A stretch of DNA of 64,000 bases from Chenopodium formosanum (GCA_024500155.1 CM044869.1:50795898-50859897); one strand, 5' to 3'. Shown: positions 36,809 through 48,518, numbered from the stretch's first letter. The notes: generated by a model not told the origin, from the letters alone. Made by a program: numbers and translations.

Positions 36809-37320
36809 AGACATTGTATGTGACACTATCGTAGAGGTTGAAGGTTCCAATAATGTCCCACAGTATACCATCTTGACTCTGCATGGTACCTATTATACTA
36901 AGGATGGTATCATATGGAGGTCAATAGTACTTATCATATGGAGGTCAATAGTACTTATCAGACCATAATTGGTACCACACACATTAGTGTCTTTCTTTGC
37001 TGTAATAAAAGTATTTCAATTAAATTATTTAAATATGTAACCTATGCTCTATCTTTTATGCTATCTTTTATGCTAGATGGTATACTATTGGAATTTATAA
37101 GAGATACTAATCTAGCTTAGGGTGGTATTATGAAATGAACAGTTACTAGCACATTAATCCGTACACATGACATTAAAGAAAGTGCATCAGAATGAATACA
37201 TTTATACCCATATTTTATTGTACTTGCAACCTAAACAAAATATAACACTCTACTCTCCAAGTTGAATTGAATCATTGTTTGCTAAATTGTGTTACATTTT
37301 TTATTTTATCAAATTTGATC
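36809..37320. other. MULE spacer with palindromic words and a 24-bp tandem duplication
   Basis: Holds TACCATC … GGATGGTATC hairpin words (36868-36912) and two copies of a 24-bp unit (CATATGGAGGTCAATAGTAC…) at about 36911-36959. The second half is plain AT-rich sequence before the next ORF. Confidence 0.6.
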
Positions 37321-38247
37321 ATGGGGAAAAAAGAATACGGTGAGTCTTCGTCAACCCATAATAGAGTCACAAGGAGCATGACCCGCAGGTACACGTATGC
37401 TGAAAAGGGAAAAGCTAAGGTTGAAGATTTCGACATATGCAAGGAACTGGAAGAACCGGGAGAGAGGGATGTCAAAGATTCCATAGGTTCCATAGTTCTG
37501 GAGAATCGGTCAAAGAATCTAATTCGGCCATTTCAACTAGCTGTTTACAGTGGTAAAGGTTCGGGTGCTATACGCGGTTTAAGGTTTCATCCCGATTATC
37601 CTTACTTTAGTCTACTAGAACTAGGGCCTGGGAGAGAGTTTAGAAAGGATGCATATTGCTTGTTGTTTTACCTACTAGATGTTTACAAAATGGCTTTTAT
37701 TTTTGATGTTGTGAAGTTAAAAAAAATATTGCCAAAATGCATGCTAAATAAACGTGCGTATATTTGGCTAGGGAAATTTTTTACCTTGTTTAAGCCAATT
37801 GAAGCGTGGTTGGAAGATGTTCATGATATCATTGAGAAGAATGTGCCTGAGTCGGGAAAATGGGGTATTATTATTTTAGGACGCAAGTTTTCTGGCGAAA
37901 GTGGTGTTGGTGTTCATGTTGCCGATAAGATCAACATCACATGTGAGTGGGTGAACTTTTCCCATGAAAATTTTTACTTTGAGTTCCAGTTCCAAGAAGA
38001 CGAGGAAAACTTCCTTACGTTCAAGAACATGATGATGGAGGCCAATGGGTTGGATGTTATGGAACACATGGATGTCCTACTTACTAATCCATACATCACC
38101 GATCTCCATCCTGTAGACTACAAGCACCAAATGGATTTGGCTGCGAAGAAGCTCACCGACCGGCTCTTTTGGGATATGGATTTAAGTTCCAGAACGGAGT
38201 ACACCACCTCAGAATCGTCCGACACAGATGGTAGTGAAGAGATCTGA
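37321..38247 (+). CDS. Unrecognised 308-aa protein of the MULE
   Basis: An intact frame starting MGKKEYGESSS; an upstream in-frame start would add 18 residues but has no support. Residues 15-40 are basic (TRSMTRRYTYAEKGKAKVE), like a nuclear localisation region. The middle is hydrophobic-aromatic and well-formed (YPYFSLLELGPGREFRKDAYCLLFYLLDVYKMAFIFDVVKL), then IWLGKFFTLFKPIEAWLEDV and GKWGIIILGRKFSGESGVGVHVADK. The C terminus is acidic and serine-rich (SESSDTDGSEEI). I recognise no family. Codon quality and the absence of stops over 308 codons argue that it is a real gene. It lies between the XRCC3-like and GRF genes on the same strand. Confidence 0.75.
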   Translation: MGKKEYGESSSTHNRVTRSMTRRYTYAEKGKAKVEDFDICKELEEPGERDVKDSIGSIVLENRSKNLIRPFQLAVYSGKGSGAIRGLRFHPDYPYFSLLELGPGREFRKDAYCLLFYLLDVYKMAFIFDVVKLKKILPKCMLNKRAYIWLGKFFTLFKPIEAWLEDVHDIIEKNVPESGKWGIIILGRKFSGESGVGVHVADKINITCEWVNFSHENFYFEFQFQEDEENFLTFKNMMMEANGLDVMEHMDVLLTNPYITDLHPVDYKHQMDLAAKKLTDRLFWDMDLSSRTEYTTSESSDTDGSEEI

Positions 38248-40247
38248 GGCCATCTTGATTTATGTTTACATGGTGTCTTCTAGGTAGATTATGTGTACCA
38301 GCATAAATTAAGTTGGTATCATTAAATATAACTAGGTCGTTTAAGAGTACCAACAGAATGGCATGTTTCCATACCATTCTATTTCTTGTTGGTACCATGG
38401 GTAATTAACAATAGTATTATTAGGTCTAAGTTCAGTATGGGTACTTCATTTAGCCATGTGTTAGTCCAGTATGGGTGTCTAAGTATATTTGTCTAGGTAT
38501 GTTAGTTATTTAACTATGTGATGTGTGTTACTTGATGTATTTTAGTGTGCTAAAGTATATCGGTTATTTAACATGTGCTAAAGTATATCGGTTATTTAAC
38601 ATCTACAATTGGTATCGGTTATTTAACATGTGCTAAAGTATATCGGTTATTTAACATCTACAATTGGTATCATGTTTTATATTTCTATTTCTACAACTCT
38701 ATTTGAGGACTGGCTGAGCCACAACGGTAGTTTAAGCTTATTTAACATCTTTACATTTATTTATGTGATACCATTTGCGGTCCTAATTATACCGTTGTAT
38801 GTGAGGATGGGGTTTCTTGAACACCCGAACACATATAATGATAGATAAAGAAGTAATGCATTTATTTATCAATAGATAGAGAAGTAATGAATTTATTTGT
38901 CATTTATGTAACGATCAGTTTCATTTACTTCATTTAGTGGAAGTGACTGAAAGAGAAGAGCTTTTCTGCTGCTTTTATTCCCATCAAGAGTTATTGCATT
39001 AGAGTTCTTGCATTGAAGCTTTTGAAGGAAATACACATTTAATGATAATCTTGTTAAAGGTGACTTCTCATTTAATGAAGTGTGTACTCAATTTTAATAC
39101 AACACCATACAGTAAATGTAGTGACTAAGGGATTCTTTCACCCTCCTCTCACCTTATTTAGTTATAACAATTACACATAACCAATTATGCATTATAAAAA
39201 AAGGAATAAAAATGGAAGATACCAACGACCACCAGGTTAGTATGAAACCATTACCAACAATTGGCTAGATGGTACCTAATTTGACATACATTAATTGAGA
39301 ATTGAGAATAAAGATAGGTTTTTGATAAACACATCATATGATCAGTGTTTTCCCCTCTATTGTTCAACCGCGTTTGGTATTCTTTCCTCATTGTCTGGTG
39401 AAAATATGCGTACGTAAAATAAAGCGCCGGTGGCATAATAAACCTTTAGTGTCTCACTTGATGGTTTGTTCTTACCATGGTGACCAAAAACTCTCCTGAA
39501 CATTGTGTAATTAAATTTTTGTTTTCTCAAGTGAGTTTGGGTATTATGATTTTGCAAGTTGAAGTTGAACTTATGTAGTGTGTATATAGTGGGGAAAATA
39601 TACAACACGAAATTGCGAGTTCCCTATCTCCTTGATACCATCAAGGGCTAAGTTGGTGTATCTTTGAAATATAATGGTGTTATTGTGGATAAATAATAAT
39701 ACCATCATAACCTTTAGTGGTGGCAATAGCACAGTAAAGTTTGGAATTTGAAATTAATAACCCATCAATCAAGGCTTACGTGTTCCCCTAGTCTAGTTGT
39801 CTGTGAATTTGTCAGCTATTAGTAGCCTTTTCAGAAAGGCCTTCCTGTTGTATCTTGTCAAATCTTTTAAAGGGTGTGCGTTGACCAATATTTACTATTT
39901 TTTAAAATAAGAATACCAAATATCCACACTGTTGGATGGTTTTAGAACTACAATTTTGGAGTGGCTGATTATACCAACTACTTCGTAGTTAGTATTTCGC
40001 AGTTCACATATCATGCACATTCCATGCCATGGTTCGAAATTTTTAGAGGGAATTTTCCCGCCCTTTGCTGCCGCTTCCCAATACACGTATAAAATTTATT
40101 ATGACATTTACAGTGGTGCTATGAACTTAGTATAATTGAGGTACAATTTTAGTTCCCTCGGCATCTCCTATTACTAATCTTCTTCATTTTCCACAAATTC
40201 TTTCATTTTCCTTTTGATTTTCAAAATTTAAACATCCATACCAGAAC
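38248..40247. other. MULE spacer, 2 kb, no clear gene
   Basis: No convincing coding sequence. It contains several GGTACC-centred or TACCATC/GATGGTA words (38260-38400, 39220-39280, 39630-39710) and a two-unit tandem repeat at about 38550-38670. A short frame at 38630-38848 with two hydrophobic segments lies partly on the tandem repeat and is not supported as a gene. Confidence 0.5.
38550..38670. repeat. Tandem repeat, two units of about 57-60 bp
   Basis: Unit made of TATCGGTTATTTAACATGTG and TATCGGTTATTTAACATCTA segments alternating four times, that is, two copies of a composite unit, each built from two related halves. Confidence 0.8.
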
Positions 40248-40619
40248 ATGTCAAGGAATTCGTCCGCAAATACTGGGTTTAGGGCTCAAAGTTGTCATCC
40301 TAATCACAGACCCGTGTCGTGGGTGGAGATGATTACTTGTCCTAATTGCGAGGCCATTGTAGTAGAGATTCGTGTTTCAGACACCTCGACTAACCCTGGT
40401 CGTTTATACTACAAGTGCCGTCACTGCTCTTTTTTCAAATGGGTTGAAGAGGAGGCCATGATTCGATCTGAGAACATGGTTCCGGGGAAGCTAGTATGGT
40501 TGGGCATGGACAAGATGGCTGCTGCTGTGGCTGAAGTCAACGGGGGTGTCCGGGTCGTTAAAAAGATGATTGCATTTTGTCTCATTGTAATATTATTTTA
40601 CGTACTATGTCGTGTATGA
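40248..40619 (+). CDS. Small GRF-type zinc-finger protein with C-terminal membrane segment
   Basis: 123 aa. Residues about 25-66 form a GRF-like zinc finger: CPNCEAIVVEIRVSDTS…NPGRLYYKCRHCSFFKWVEEE, with the Cys pairs CxxC and CxxC and the NPGR and FFKW marks of the family (GRF fingers bind single-stranded DNA in animal TOP3A, NEIL3 and APE2). The last 20 residues are hydrophobic (IAFCLIVILFYVLC), one likely membrane anchor. Small plant proteins with this layout are common and uncharacterised. It is the last rightward gene of the MULE, ending about 260 bases before the stop codon of the convergent gene. Confidence 0.8.
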   Translation: MSRNSSANTGFRAQSCHPNHRPVSWVEMITCPNCEAIVVEIRVSDTSTNPGRLYYKCRHCSFFKWVEEEAMIRSENMVPGKLVWLGMDKMAAAVAEVNGGVRVVKKMIAFCLIVILFYVLCRV

Positions 40620-40881
40620 TAATAACCTGTACTAATTTTAATTATGATATGTCAATCCCAGTTATGTTAAATTTCAATATCAACAACATAAACACGAGCG
40701 TAAAATATAATTCACTAATATAAGTACCATAATGCATCAAGATGGTTCCATAATGGTACCATACTCATGTTTTACAATAATATATATTCCAAAATAAAGC
40801 ACCACCACAAATCAGATTGGTACCAAGAACTTTCTAATTGGTATTAGCAAACATGGCAATGAGGCACCATCTAAAATAAGC

Positions 40882-42026
40882 TCAGATGTTTTTGGAATTG
40901 TTATTCTCATTGACTGACTGTCCGAATAGTTGTTTCAGTGACCTCCTGCTAGTGGGTGATGCACCACGAGCTCCCTGCAATAGTTGAACAAATTCGTAGT
41001 GAGACAACTACTAACCACAAAAGTTGATAAGAATGCACCAATATAAATATTTTTTAATCTTACGTGGAACGAAAGGTTAACAACTTGCTGAACTATCTGT
41101 GGTACATCTGGGTGTTTCAGTGGATGGGCCATAGGTTGAACTTCACCTTTGCACCAAAGCACAACTACACCACCCGGTGAAGCTATAGGACCATACAAGT
41201 CCAACTCATAAGTCAAAGGGAGTGCTAGTTTAATAAGTACCAGATCTTCATACCTGTTACGGCTTTCTGTCACTAACATTATGGTTGGGTGGTGACGTTC
41301 ATATAGTTCATAGAAATGACGTACAAAACATGGACGGTTCATTCCCCTAGCATTCCAGCAAACAATTTTTTTCCCTTTTGGAATGATCGGTGTTGAGCTG
41401 GAGTATGGTGAAGTTGGACCAGCCTTAATTTTGTGGACATGGAAACGCAGTTGCCGCTTTTGGGAATATGAAAAATACACTTGGACATGCAACACCACCG
41501 CAACAGTAGCCAATATGACATGGATAGAATCAGTGAAAGAACCAACAAAGATCGGAGATGTCTTCGTTGGTACAGCATATATAGCCAAATTATCAAATTG
41601 GTATTGGGGTTTTGGATCAAATATTGGTAGTAAATTTTCAGGAATCAAGCCTTGTCCCAAGTTTTGTAATTCCCACTGAAGATAATCCCACCAACCCCTA
41701 TGCATGCCATACGAATCACACAACAAAGGTAAGTGACTAGGGAAGATTTTCTCACCTGATGGTATGAGCATGAACCGTCCTATGAAAGGCTCCCAATAAA
41801 CCGCAGAAGACAACAAAGAAACCCGTAACTCGACTAGTTCTATTGGATCCACGCGATCAATATCATCGTACTTCTTGTAATACACTGTTTTGTTGATATC
41901 AAAGTCTACCTCACATGTCTCTAGAGGCTTAAGATACATAACATAAGGTGGATGATACGGAATTCGTGTACTAGGAGATAATTGGGTAGATTTTAACTTA
42001 CTACAAATATTTGGAGAAGTAGTCAT
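40882..42026 (-). CDS. MULE protein with unknown N-terminal domain and a LINE-like endonuclease fragment
   Basis: Two exons, 41064-42026 and 40882-40974, joined in phase 0 (CAC/GTAAGA donor, TTGCAG acceptor), 351 aa. Residues 1-215 are of no family I know: they contain PPYVMYLKPLETCEVDFDIN and GWWDYLQWELQNLGQGL. Residues 219-295 match the first part of the endonuclease/exonuclease/phosphatase domain of plant LINEs: IVCWNARGMNRPCFVRHFYEL (WNARG), IMLVTESR and GGVVVLW. The later catalytic Asp/His part is missing, so nuclease activity is unlikely. The C-terminal exon adds a basic tail (GARGASPTSRRSLKQLF). The gene may be a fusion of a MULE-borne ORF with a captured LINE piece. Confidence 0.75.
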
Positions 42027-42342
42027 TTTAAAAGAAATGATAGAACATATACATTTACAAGATCTGATCTACCCCATATTTATAGTCCAACATTAAATAC
42101 ACAATAAATGCAAGTACAACGCCATTTACTCCTATCAATTATGTCTCCTTCTTGCAAAACAGGAGAAACACCATCACAGACATATTACAACCATTTTATT
42201 TCAAACAAAACACCAACAGAACTATAAAGGTGTATTCTATCTTGTACGATGGTATCAATACAAAACCAACCTCAATAAAAATGGAACTGTAAAGGTGGTT
42301 TCTATGTTATACGGTAATTCATCACAGCCCATTAAAAATAAT

Positions 42343-42458
42343 ATTGTTACTGTTTAATAAATCGTTTCTTAACTAACCCTTTTGACCTGAAGTACTTTCT
42401 ATTGTTACTGTTTAATAAATCGTTTCTTAACTAACCCTTTTGACCTGAAGTACTTTCT
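42343..42458. repeat. Tandem duplication, 2 x 58 bp
   Basis: Two identical 58-bp copies starting ATTGTTACTGTTTAATAAAT, directly adjoining. The identity implies recent origin. Confidence 0.92.
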
Positions 42459-42589
42459 ATCTTTGATGGAGATGTAAAGTGAGTTGGTGATTTAGATGTA
42501 TAATTGAATGAAAAAGGGAACTATCCATGGTGCAATATGAGGAGAACTGAACTAATATATCGAATAAAAAAGGGAACTATCCATGGTCC

Positions 42590-42980
42590 AATATATTATG
42601 GTCCAATAAGTCTATTATGGTGATGATAGTATCATGTATGGTATAGATGGTGTAATATGGTGATGGTATAATATGGTGATGATGGTATAAAATAGTACCA
42701 TGTATGAGAATTTGGTACCAACTATTACTTGGATAGTATGTAATTACCTGGATGGTACACCTCCATATGATACCATCCTAATTGAAAAATGTACCATCTA
42801 TAGTCAGTACCATCTATAGTCAGTATGGTATATGAATATCCAAAATATATATCAGAGTACCATTGACATCCTCACCTAGTTATAGTACCATTCCTACATG
42901 GATGATGTGATAAGAGGTACTATCTATGGTCAGGATGGTGTAATAAGAGGTACTATCTATGGTCAGGTGGTACCACATAC
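42590..42980. repeat. Cluster of TACCATC…GATGGTA hairpin words
   Basis: At least ten copies of TACCAT, ATGGTA or near forms, including CCATCTATAGTCAG twice (42792-42822) and TACTATCTATGGTCAGG twice (about 42918-42968). Paired TACCATC and GATGGTA words give stems of six to seven bases with loops of about nine. Confidence 0.75.
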
Positions 42981-43192
42981 ATGATTCAAGTCTGTACTTA
43001 ATTTCAAACATACCTACCTATGTGCTGTGATTGTCCACCAAACAACAAGTTTCTCAAAAGATACGACAATTGATCAACAATACTTTACCCCAAAAACTAA
43101 AGTATTGAACCCCCCATTTACCAACAACATACAACTACATCCAAAATACCACTTCTCCTAAACTGAATCCAACTAACAAGTAGTCAAACTAC

Positions 43193-46100
43193 CTAACCCT
43201 CTTGTGCTTCTGTGATGAGGCCATCAAGGTCCTGTCGCCGTTCATTGCAGGCTGATCTGAGGTCTTCAATTAGCAACTTCACCCGACCAGATTTAACATC
43301 ACCCCCATCCTGCATAATTCACCAATAATACCAACAATTAATATCAACACGTATATCCATCAGAGCAAAACAAGGTTGTAGTGACAAACTAAACTAACCA
43401 TCTGCCACTTAGTCCTAAAGCGGTCAGTACTGTCCTTGATGCATGCTAGCATCACCACTCCACAGCAAACACTGGAAAGGATTGATTCAGGAAGGTATGA
43501 AACACCATTAGAGGCCAATAAAATTTTTTAAAAAAACCAAACAATAAATTTTTACTTAGAAAATTAAGTAACAAAACACACATGTCTGGTTGTTGAACGA
43601 GGCCTAATTACTCAATAGGCCATGCGACAATGGATCCCTCGGGCCAAGTGTGATCATGATACTTGACCAACACATCCACTGCATTGACCTACAAAGCAAC
43701 AGCATCCCCAGCACAATTCAAACTAATGTCACCCCTAAAAGCTCAGGGTATGTAATCATTATTCAAGTAAGTTTGGTTAAATATGCATACCAGTTTGGTT
43801 AAATATTCTTTGTGTTCAGCAACAGGATCAGCATACATGGAGTCAATGATCCAAACATTTTCCTCCTTAAAGGAGAACGCGGCACACCACCAATGATCAT
43901 CCTTCACCACCGGCACAAATACCTGTATAGAATATACAGTATTTCAGAACACATGGACCTTCAACTCACCACCTCCCAGAGGAGTGAAAATAAATAATGA
44001 CACTAAAAAACATTTGTCAAACTAACCACAGCTAGTAGACTAGCCGCTACATCACGCAAAGGTTGCCCATGCTTTTTGGCAAGGTCTGCCGGACTGTCCA
44101 TGTTAGTTATCAACTTAACCTGACCAATATAACATAATTCAACACATGATTTCCATGACCAAAACAACATAATAGATGTTCTGAGATTATTGATTATTGA
44201 GATTACCCCATAAGCAGGATGCATCATGATCCGTTTGCTATGCCCTTCGTATTTTATAGCCCATTCCTTTGTGTAAATCTTTGACACAACATTAACATAC
44301 TGGGTACCGACTTTCCTCCGTGGGTGAACAACATCATGGCAAGAATCAAGACAAGCGAATTCTCCATCACATTGCAACATGATTGGACCACTACAAGTGT
44401 ATACAGAAATTTCAATTATATGACAAAATAGGTAAATATACAAATAGCTAACAACATAATACATCAACATATAGGTAATCTTAAATAGTTACCTGCCGCC
44501 TTTGGAAGACCAAGATTTGCAATAATTGATGAGGGCCGTGTCTGCAGACCCTAAAGTAGCAACTTTGCGATTACCAGAAATGTAATCATCAGAGTACACC
44601 ATCTTAGATGGTTTCAATGGTCGCTTCCCAACGCTTCGGTCCCGTTCCTGGTTAGTCCCCTCTCCTGGTGCACTGCCTTTGTCCCCTTCATCAGTCACTG
44701 CCTCCCCCTTGTTCAACCCCCCTGCAGCACTGTCATCCTCAGAAACCCCTCCATCAGTCCATCCTTTGTCCCCACTTTTGTCATTCGGAGCACCAACTGA
44801 GGGAGCTGGTTCACTCTTGTCATCCACATTATCTCCCCCCTCACCAAATTGGTCTTTCACCGCGGAGGACACTTCACTAACCACATGTCCTACCGGGTCC
44901 TCAACACTCATACCTACCACCTCCTGCAGTTCTCTGTAGGTCTCTTCAAGCCTACCCTTGCTGACTTCAGCTGACAAGTCCTCTAACGACTCAGACCTGG
45001 ATCTGGAGCTAGTCACATTCAACACAGGAGATCTCTCAATCGGTGACCTCTCCTTAGGGGCTTTCCTAACAAAACCCCTGTTTGTGGCATTCAAAATGCT
45101 CTCAAATCTCTCCAGATTTTCACCACCTACAATAAATAAAGATCAACACACACAGATGGCCAGTACAAACAACAACCAAGAATCAACACTAAATCTTGCA
45201 ACTTGTGGAACTACCTATGCCTAAGACTGTAATTAATAGAGGTACTCATACCATCCAAAAGTAATAGAGGTATTGGCTTTTCGTATCATTAGCACCATCT
45301 ATGACTAGGATGGTAATACAATTGGGTTGGGTTAAGGCACCATCTATTACTAGGATGGTAACACAATTGATACCATCTACGATTAGGATGGTATAGCCAA
45401 CCAAGTATAAGCATAATGGTACATGAAAAATGTTAAGAAACAACATATGATGTTCAACAGGCCAAAACCCTGATTAGAGAGAGCAAAATATTCATAAAAG
45501 ACAATACAATCAATTGGTCAGAATTAATCAAGTAGCACACAAAGTATAGAATGAGTTCATGCAATTGTAACTTGTAGGACATCATTTATCCCAAAAAATG
45601 AATTAGGGAACAAAATAAAGTAATCAGTAGAACATAATTGCAAAAATCAGGGCAGTGCAAAAATGCAATCAGTAGAACATAATTTAACCCTCAAAACATG
45701 AATTACTATATAATAAAAACTATATAATAAACACTAAAACAAAAAAATACACAGCTGTTAAGGACCACTAATCACTAATATCATAAGCTTGCAAAATCAA
45801 TAATAACAAAATGTATACATATACGGCCAGAAATAACAAGTATATAATTAAAACAAAAGCATATATAACAAATGGAAGATTCAGAAATTTAAATGCATAA
45901 ATATGTGAAGTGTGCATAGTTACAATCCATTATTGCTCAATATACTAGCAGCATAATCAAATCTCGTCTACATAATTGCCAACAAACCTCATTTCCAACC
46001 CTGAGTTCAAATGATTCCGCAGTGTCCCTAGGCTCCCATGGATGCCTTTCCCCATACGCTACGTCAAGCAACTAACAAAGACAAGGATACAAAACAGAAG

Positions 46101-48185
46101 AATCAACAACAACAACTTGGAAAACTGGAATATTTGAAAACTGGAATACATAATAAATGGACTTTACTTTCAATTTTCCATAATCTAAAGATGGCAGCAA
46201 GTCCTGCTGAATAGCTGCACTTATTTTCTTCTCCGTCCAGACTTCAATTCTGGGCATTCTCCCCGAGGTAAGCGGTTGCAACGCAAGATGATCCAAATAA
46301 AAAATCTACAACAAGAACAAAACTGTACTAAGTATAATAATCAGAACTAAACAAGTATACATTTAAATAAAAACATAGACTACACATAACAGTTGAAATA
46401 CACAACATTTTAAACCAAGTAAGTAACAATCTCCTCACCATCAAAAAAAGGCCACAACCACCTCCACCAGCAACAAAGCCTTTAGCATCAAATCTCTTAT
46501 GAAAGTCACGCACATGACCCATCAACCTACTATGTACCATAGAGCACCAGTCATACTGACTAGCATCAGCACCAACAGTGACAACAGGCAACAAGCTAGT
46601 AGTCAAGCTTTGCCCATTAGTCGTAGGACACAGAATACAGCCCAACACAACTATCAGAAACGCCCTCATAAAATGGTCCTTCTCCTCCTCTGTTCCAATT
46701 GGCATCAACCCTAAACAATCATACGCCCTCTGAATCGAGATATAATCTCTCCCACTAGCATTCACATCACCAAAATTCCTAACTATGTCGGTCAACTTAC
46801 TCTCCATAACTGGATCCTCTACAGCCTCTGGCACGGGATTTGGACCCCGAGCAAGATCAAAAATACACCTCCATTGCTCAGGTCCTAGAGGCAACTCCAT
46901 CCCATCAACACCGACAAACATACTCCTCTCATGGTCAACCCTTGTCATCAGCTAGTAACAAAACCTACGATCAATTTTTTTAAGTTTCAACTTCAACAGA
47001 CCTCCAAAACCACACCTATTCAGAAGGTCAATCTTCCCTTGCTCAATTTTCAGCACAGTAATCAGGTCAGAAAATGCAGAAACACGACAATTGTAATTTG
47101 TAGACTGTCGAATCAAAACACAAAATCCCATCAGAAACTGTAAGCCCTAATGCACATGCACCATTAAATTACCATAAATTGTTACAATAAACTAAATTTA
47201 CCTTCTTGCACATCCTCAACTGCGTACTAACCACAACCCCACTCTTTTTCACCTTTTCACCGACCGATGGGCCCGGTTCTAGATCAATCTACAGAAACAC
47301 CAAAAAAAAGCAATGGGGTAAATAAAGTCAACCATAAAATACAAACTATTCAGATCACACTATTAACTTAAAATTTCACCTGATCATCTTGTTCCACAGC
47401 TAATCGTCGCCTCGGTGCAGACCTCTCCACATACTGCCTACCCCCCACATATTCTCTCTCTGCAGCAGCAGGCCTCCTCTCCAAATATTGCCTCTCGACG
47501 ACACCCGGCCTCTCCACGTATTGCCTCTCCACGGCTGGCGGCCTCTCCACGTACTGCCTCTCCACGGCTGGCGGCCTCTCCACATACATCCTCTCAACGG
47601 GTGCCGGCCTCTGAACATATTGCCTCTTTGCAGCCGGGGGACGCTTCACTGTTCTAATTATCTTCTGTTTCTTAACAGGTTTACTTGTAGTACTATTGGG
47701 CACAGGTTCTTCTTCCTCAACCACTTCCTCAACCACTTTACGCTTCTTACGCCCACTCTTGCTTTGTACGTACACCTCTTGTACATAGTCACCAGCATCT
47801 AACTCATCATCAGGGTCAACCTCTTCAGGCTCTTCTACATAATCATCATCATCAGTACTTGCTTCAGTACCATCGTCATCCTCAAAATCATCCTCAACTA
47901 CTACATCCTCAGGTACTACCTCCTCCACCACACCTTTCAATTTACGCTTATCCACGTGTTTGTTAGAAGAAGCCGCTGGTACAGTTTTCATAATGTTTTT
48001 CAAGGTACCCTGCAAAGCATACAACGGTGAATATATTACACACAGGTAATTGAACTACATCTGTATTCAATAACTTTTACAAACATTACAACAAAACTAG
48101 TACACATCAAATCACATTAAATTACACTCACCCCCCAATTACGCCTGCAGCTTATTGAGGAGTCACCAGATTTCTCCAACACCAT
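43193..48185 (-). CDS. Ulp1-family (C48) protease gene of the MULE, about 13 exons, one in-frame stop
   Basis: Exons: 48132-48185, 47380-48009, 47202-47288, 46439-46951, 46168-46305, 45988-46071, 44493-45126, 44207-44390, 44027-44119, 43791-43922, 43582-43688, 43399-43471, 43193-43309. All junctions are GT-AG; the exon 6/7 join is one base out of phase unless a donor four bases further on is used. About 949 aa. Parts in order: an acidic region; five 11-residue VERQYVERPPA-type repeats (about 47440-47620); a plant-mobile-type domain (GPEQWRCIFDLARGPNPVPE … SIQRAYDCLGLMPIGTEEEKDHF … RIEVWTEKKI); a long Ser/Asp/Gly-rich linker; and the C48 domain, with His in VKDDHWWCAAFSF, Asp in VWIIDSMYADP, and Gln and Cys in LVQQPDI|VCCGVVML. 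Ulp1 proteases remove SUMO. A TAA at 43608-43610 sits in frame between His/Asp and Cys, so the product would lack the nucleophile unless bypassed. Confidence 0.82.
45230..45400. repeat. Three regular ACCATC…GATGGT hairpins in a Ulp1-gene intron
   Basis: 21-base units at 45294-45314, 45339-45359 and 45372-45392. Each reads ACCATCTA(T/C)(G/T)A(C/T)TAGGATGGT: a six-base stem with a nine-base loop that varies while the stem is kept. They lie in the intron 45127-45987. Confidence 0.85.
47440..47620 (-). repeat. 33-bp coding tandem repeat (VERQYVERPPA units)
   Basis: About five units within exon 2 of the Ulp1 gene, encoding an 11-residue Arg/Glu/Pro/Tyr repeat. Other frames across it are open only because the period is a multiple of three. 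Confidence 0.85.
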
Positions 48186-48400
48186 GACTAAAACAAAGCA
48201 ACAATATACAATCCATTAAACACAACAACTGAAATCACATTACAAAAAGACACACATAGACCACAATATAACAGCATGCATTTATATTGTGCCATTGCCT
48301 AGGGTTTGATTAATGTGCTCACTACAATTTACTCAATTTATATCAACTTTTACTAGCTGTTTTATAAATTTATCTTTTTACCTAACAAGATGTGCTCTGA

Positions 48401-48518
48401 TGGTCTTAATACAATACCAAACACACACTGAACACACAAATGGTATTAATACAATACCAACACACAATGGTATTAATACAATACCAATTAGACACATAAT
48501 GGTATTAATACAATACCA
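48401..48518. repeat. Four palindromes TGGTATTAATACAATACCA
   Basis: Copies at 48401-48419 (one base changed), 48441-48459, 48468-48486 and 48500-48518: seven-base stems, five-base loops, spaced by 8-21 bases of CA-rich sequence. They lie upstream of the Ulp1-gene start codon. Confidence 0.88.

Larger units (their letters stand above)
42027..43192. other. MULE spacer dense in short palindromes
   Basis: Between two leftward genes, so the part next to 42027 is the upstream region of the endonuclease-fragment gene. It holds a 58-bp tandem duplication (42343-42458) and the densest set of TACCATC/GATGGTA words in the element (42590-42980). No ORF of note. Confidence 0.6.

Noticed and set aside
47400..47802. 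Several open frames and a CRISPR-like look at the 33-bp repeat
   Set aside because: The period is a multiple of three, so all frames stay open; units are contiguous without spacers and encode the VERQYVERP repeat of the Ulp1 gene.
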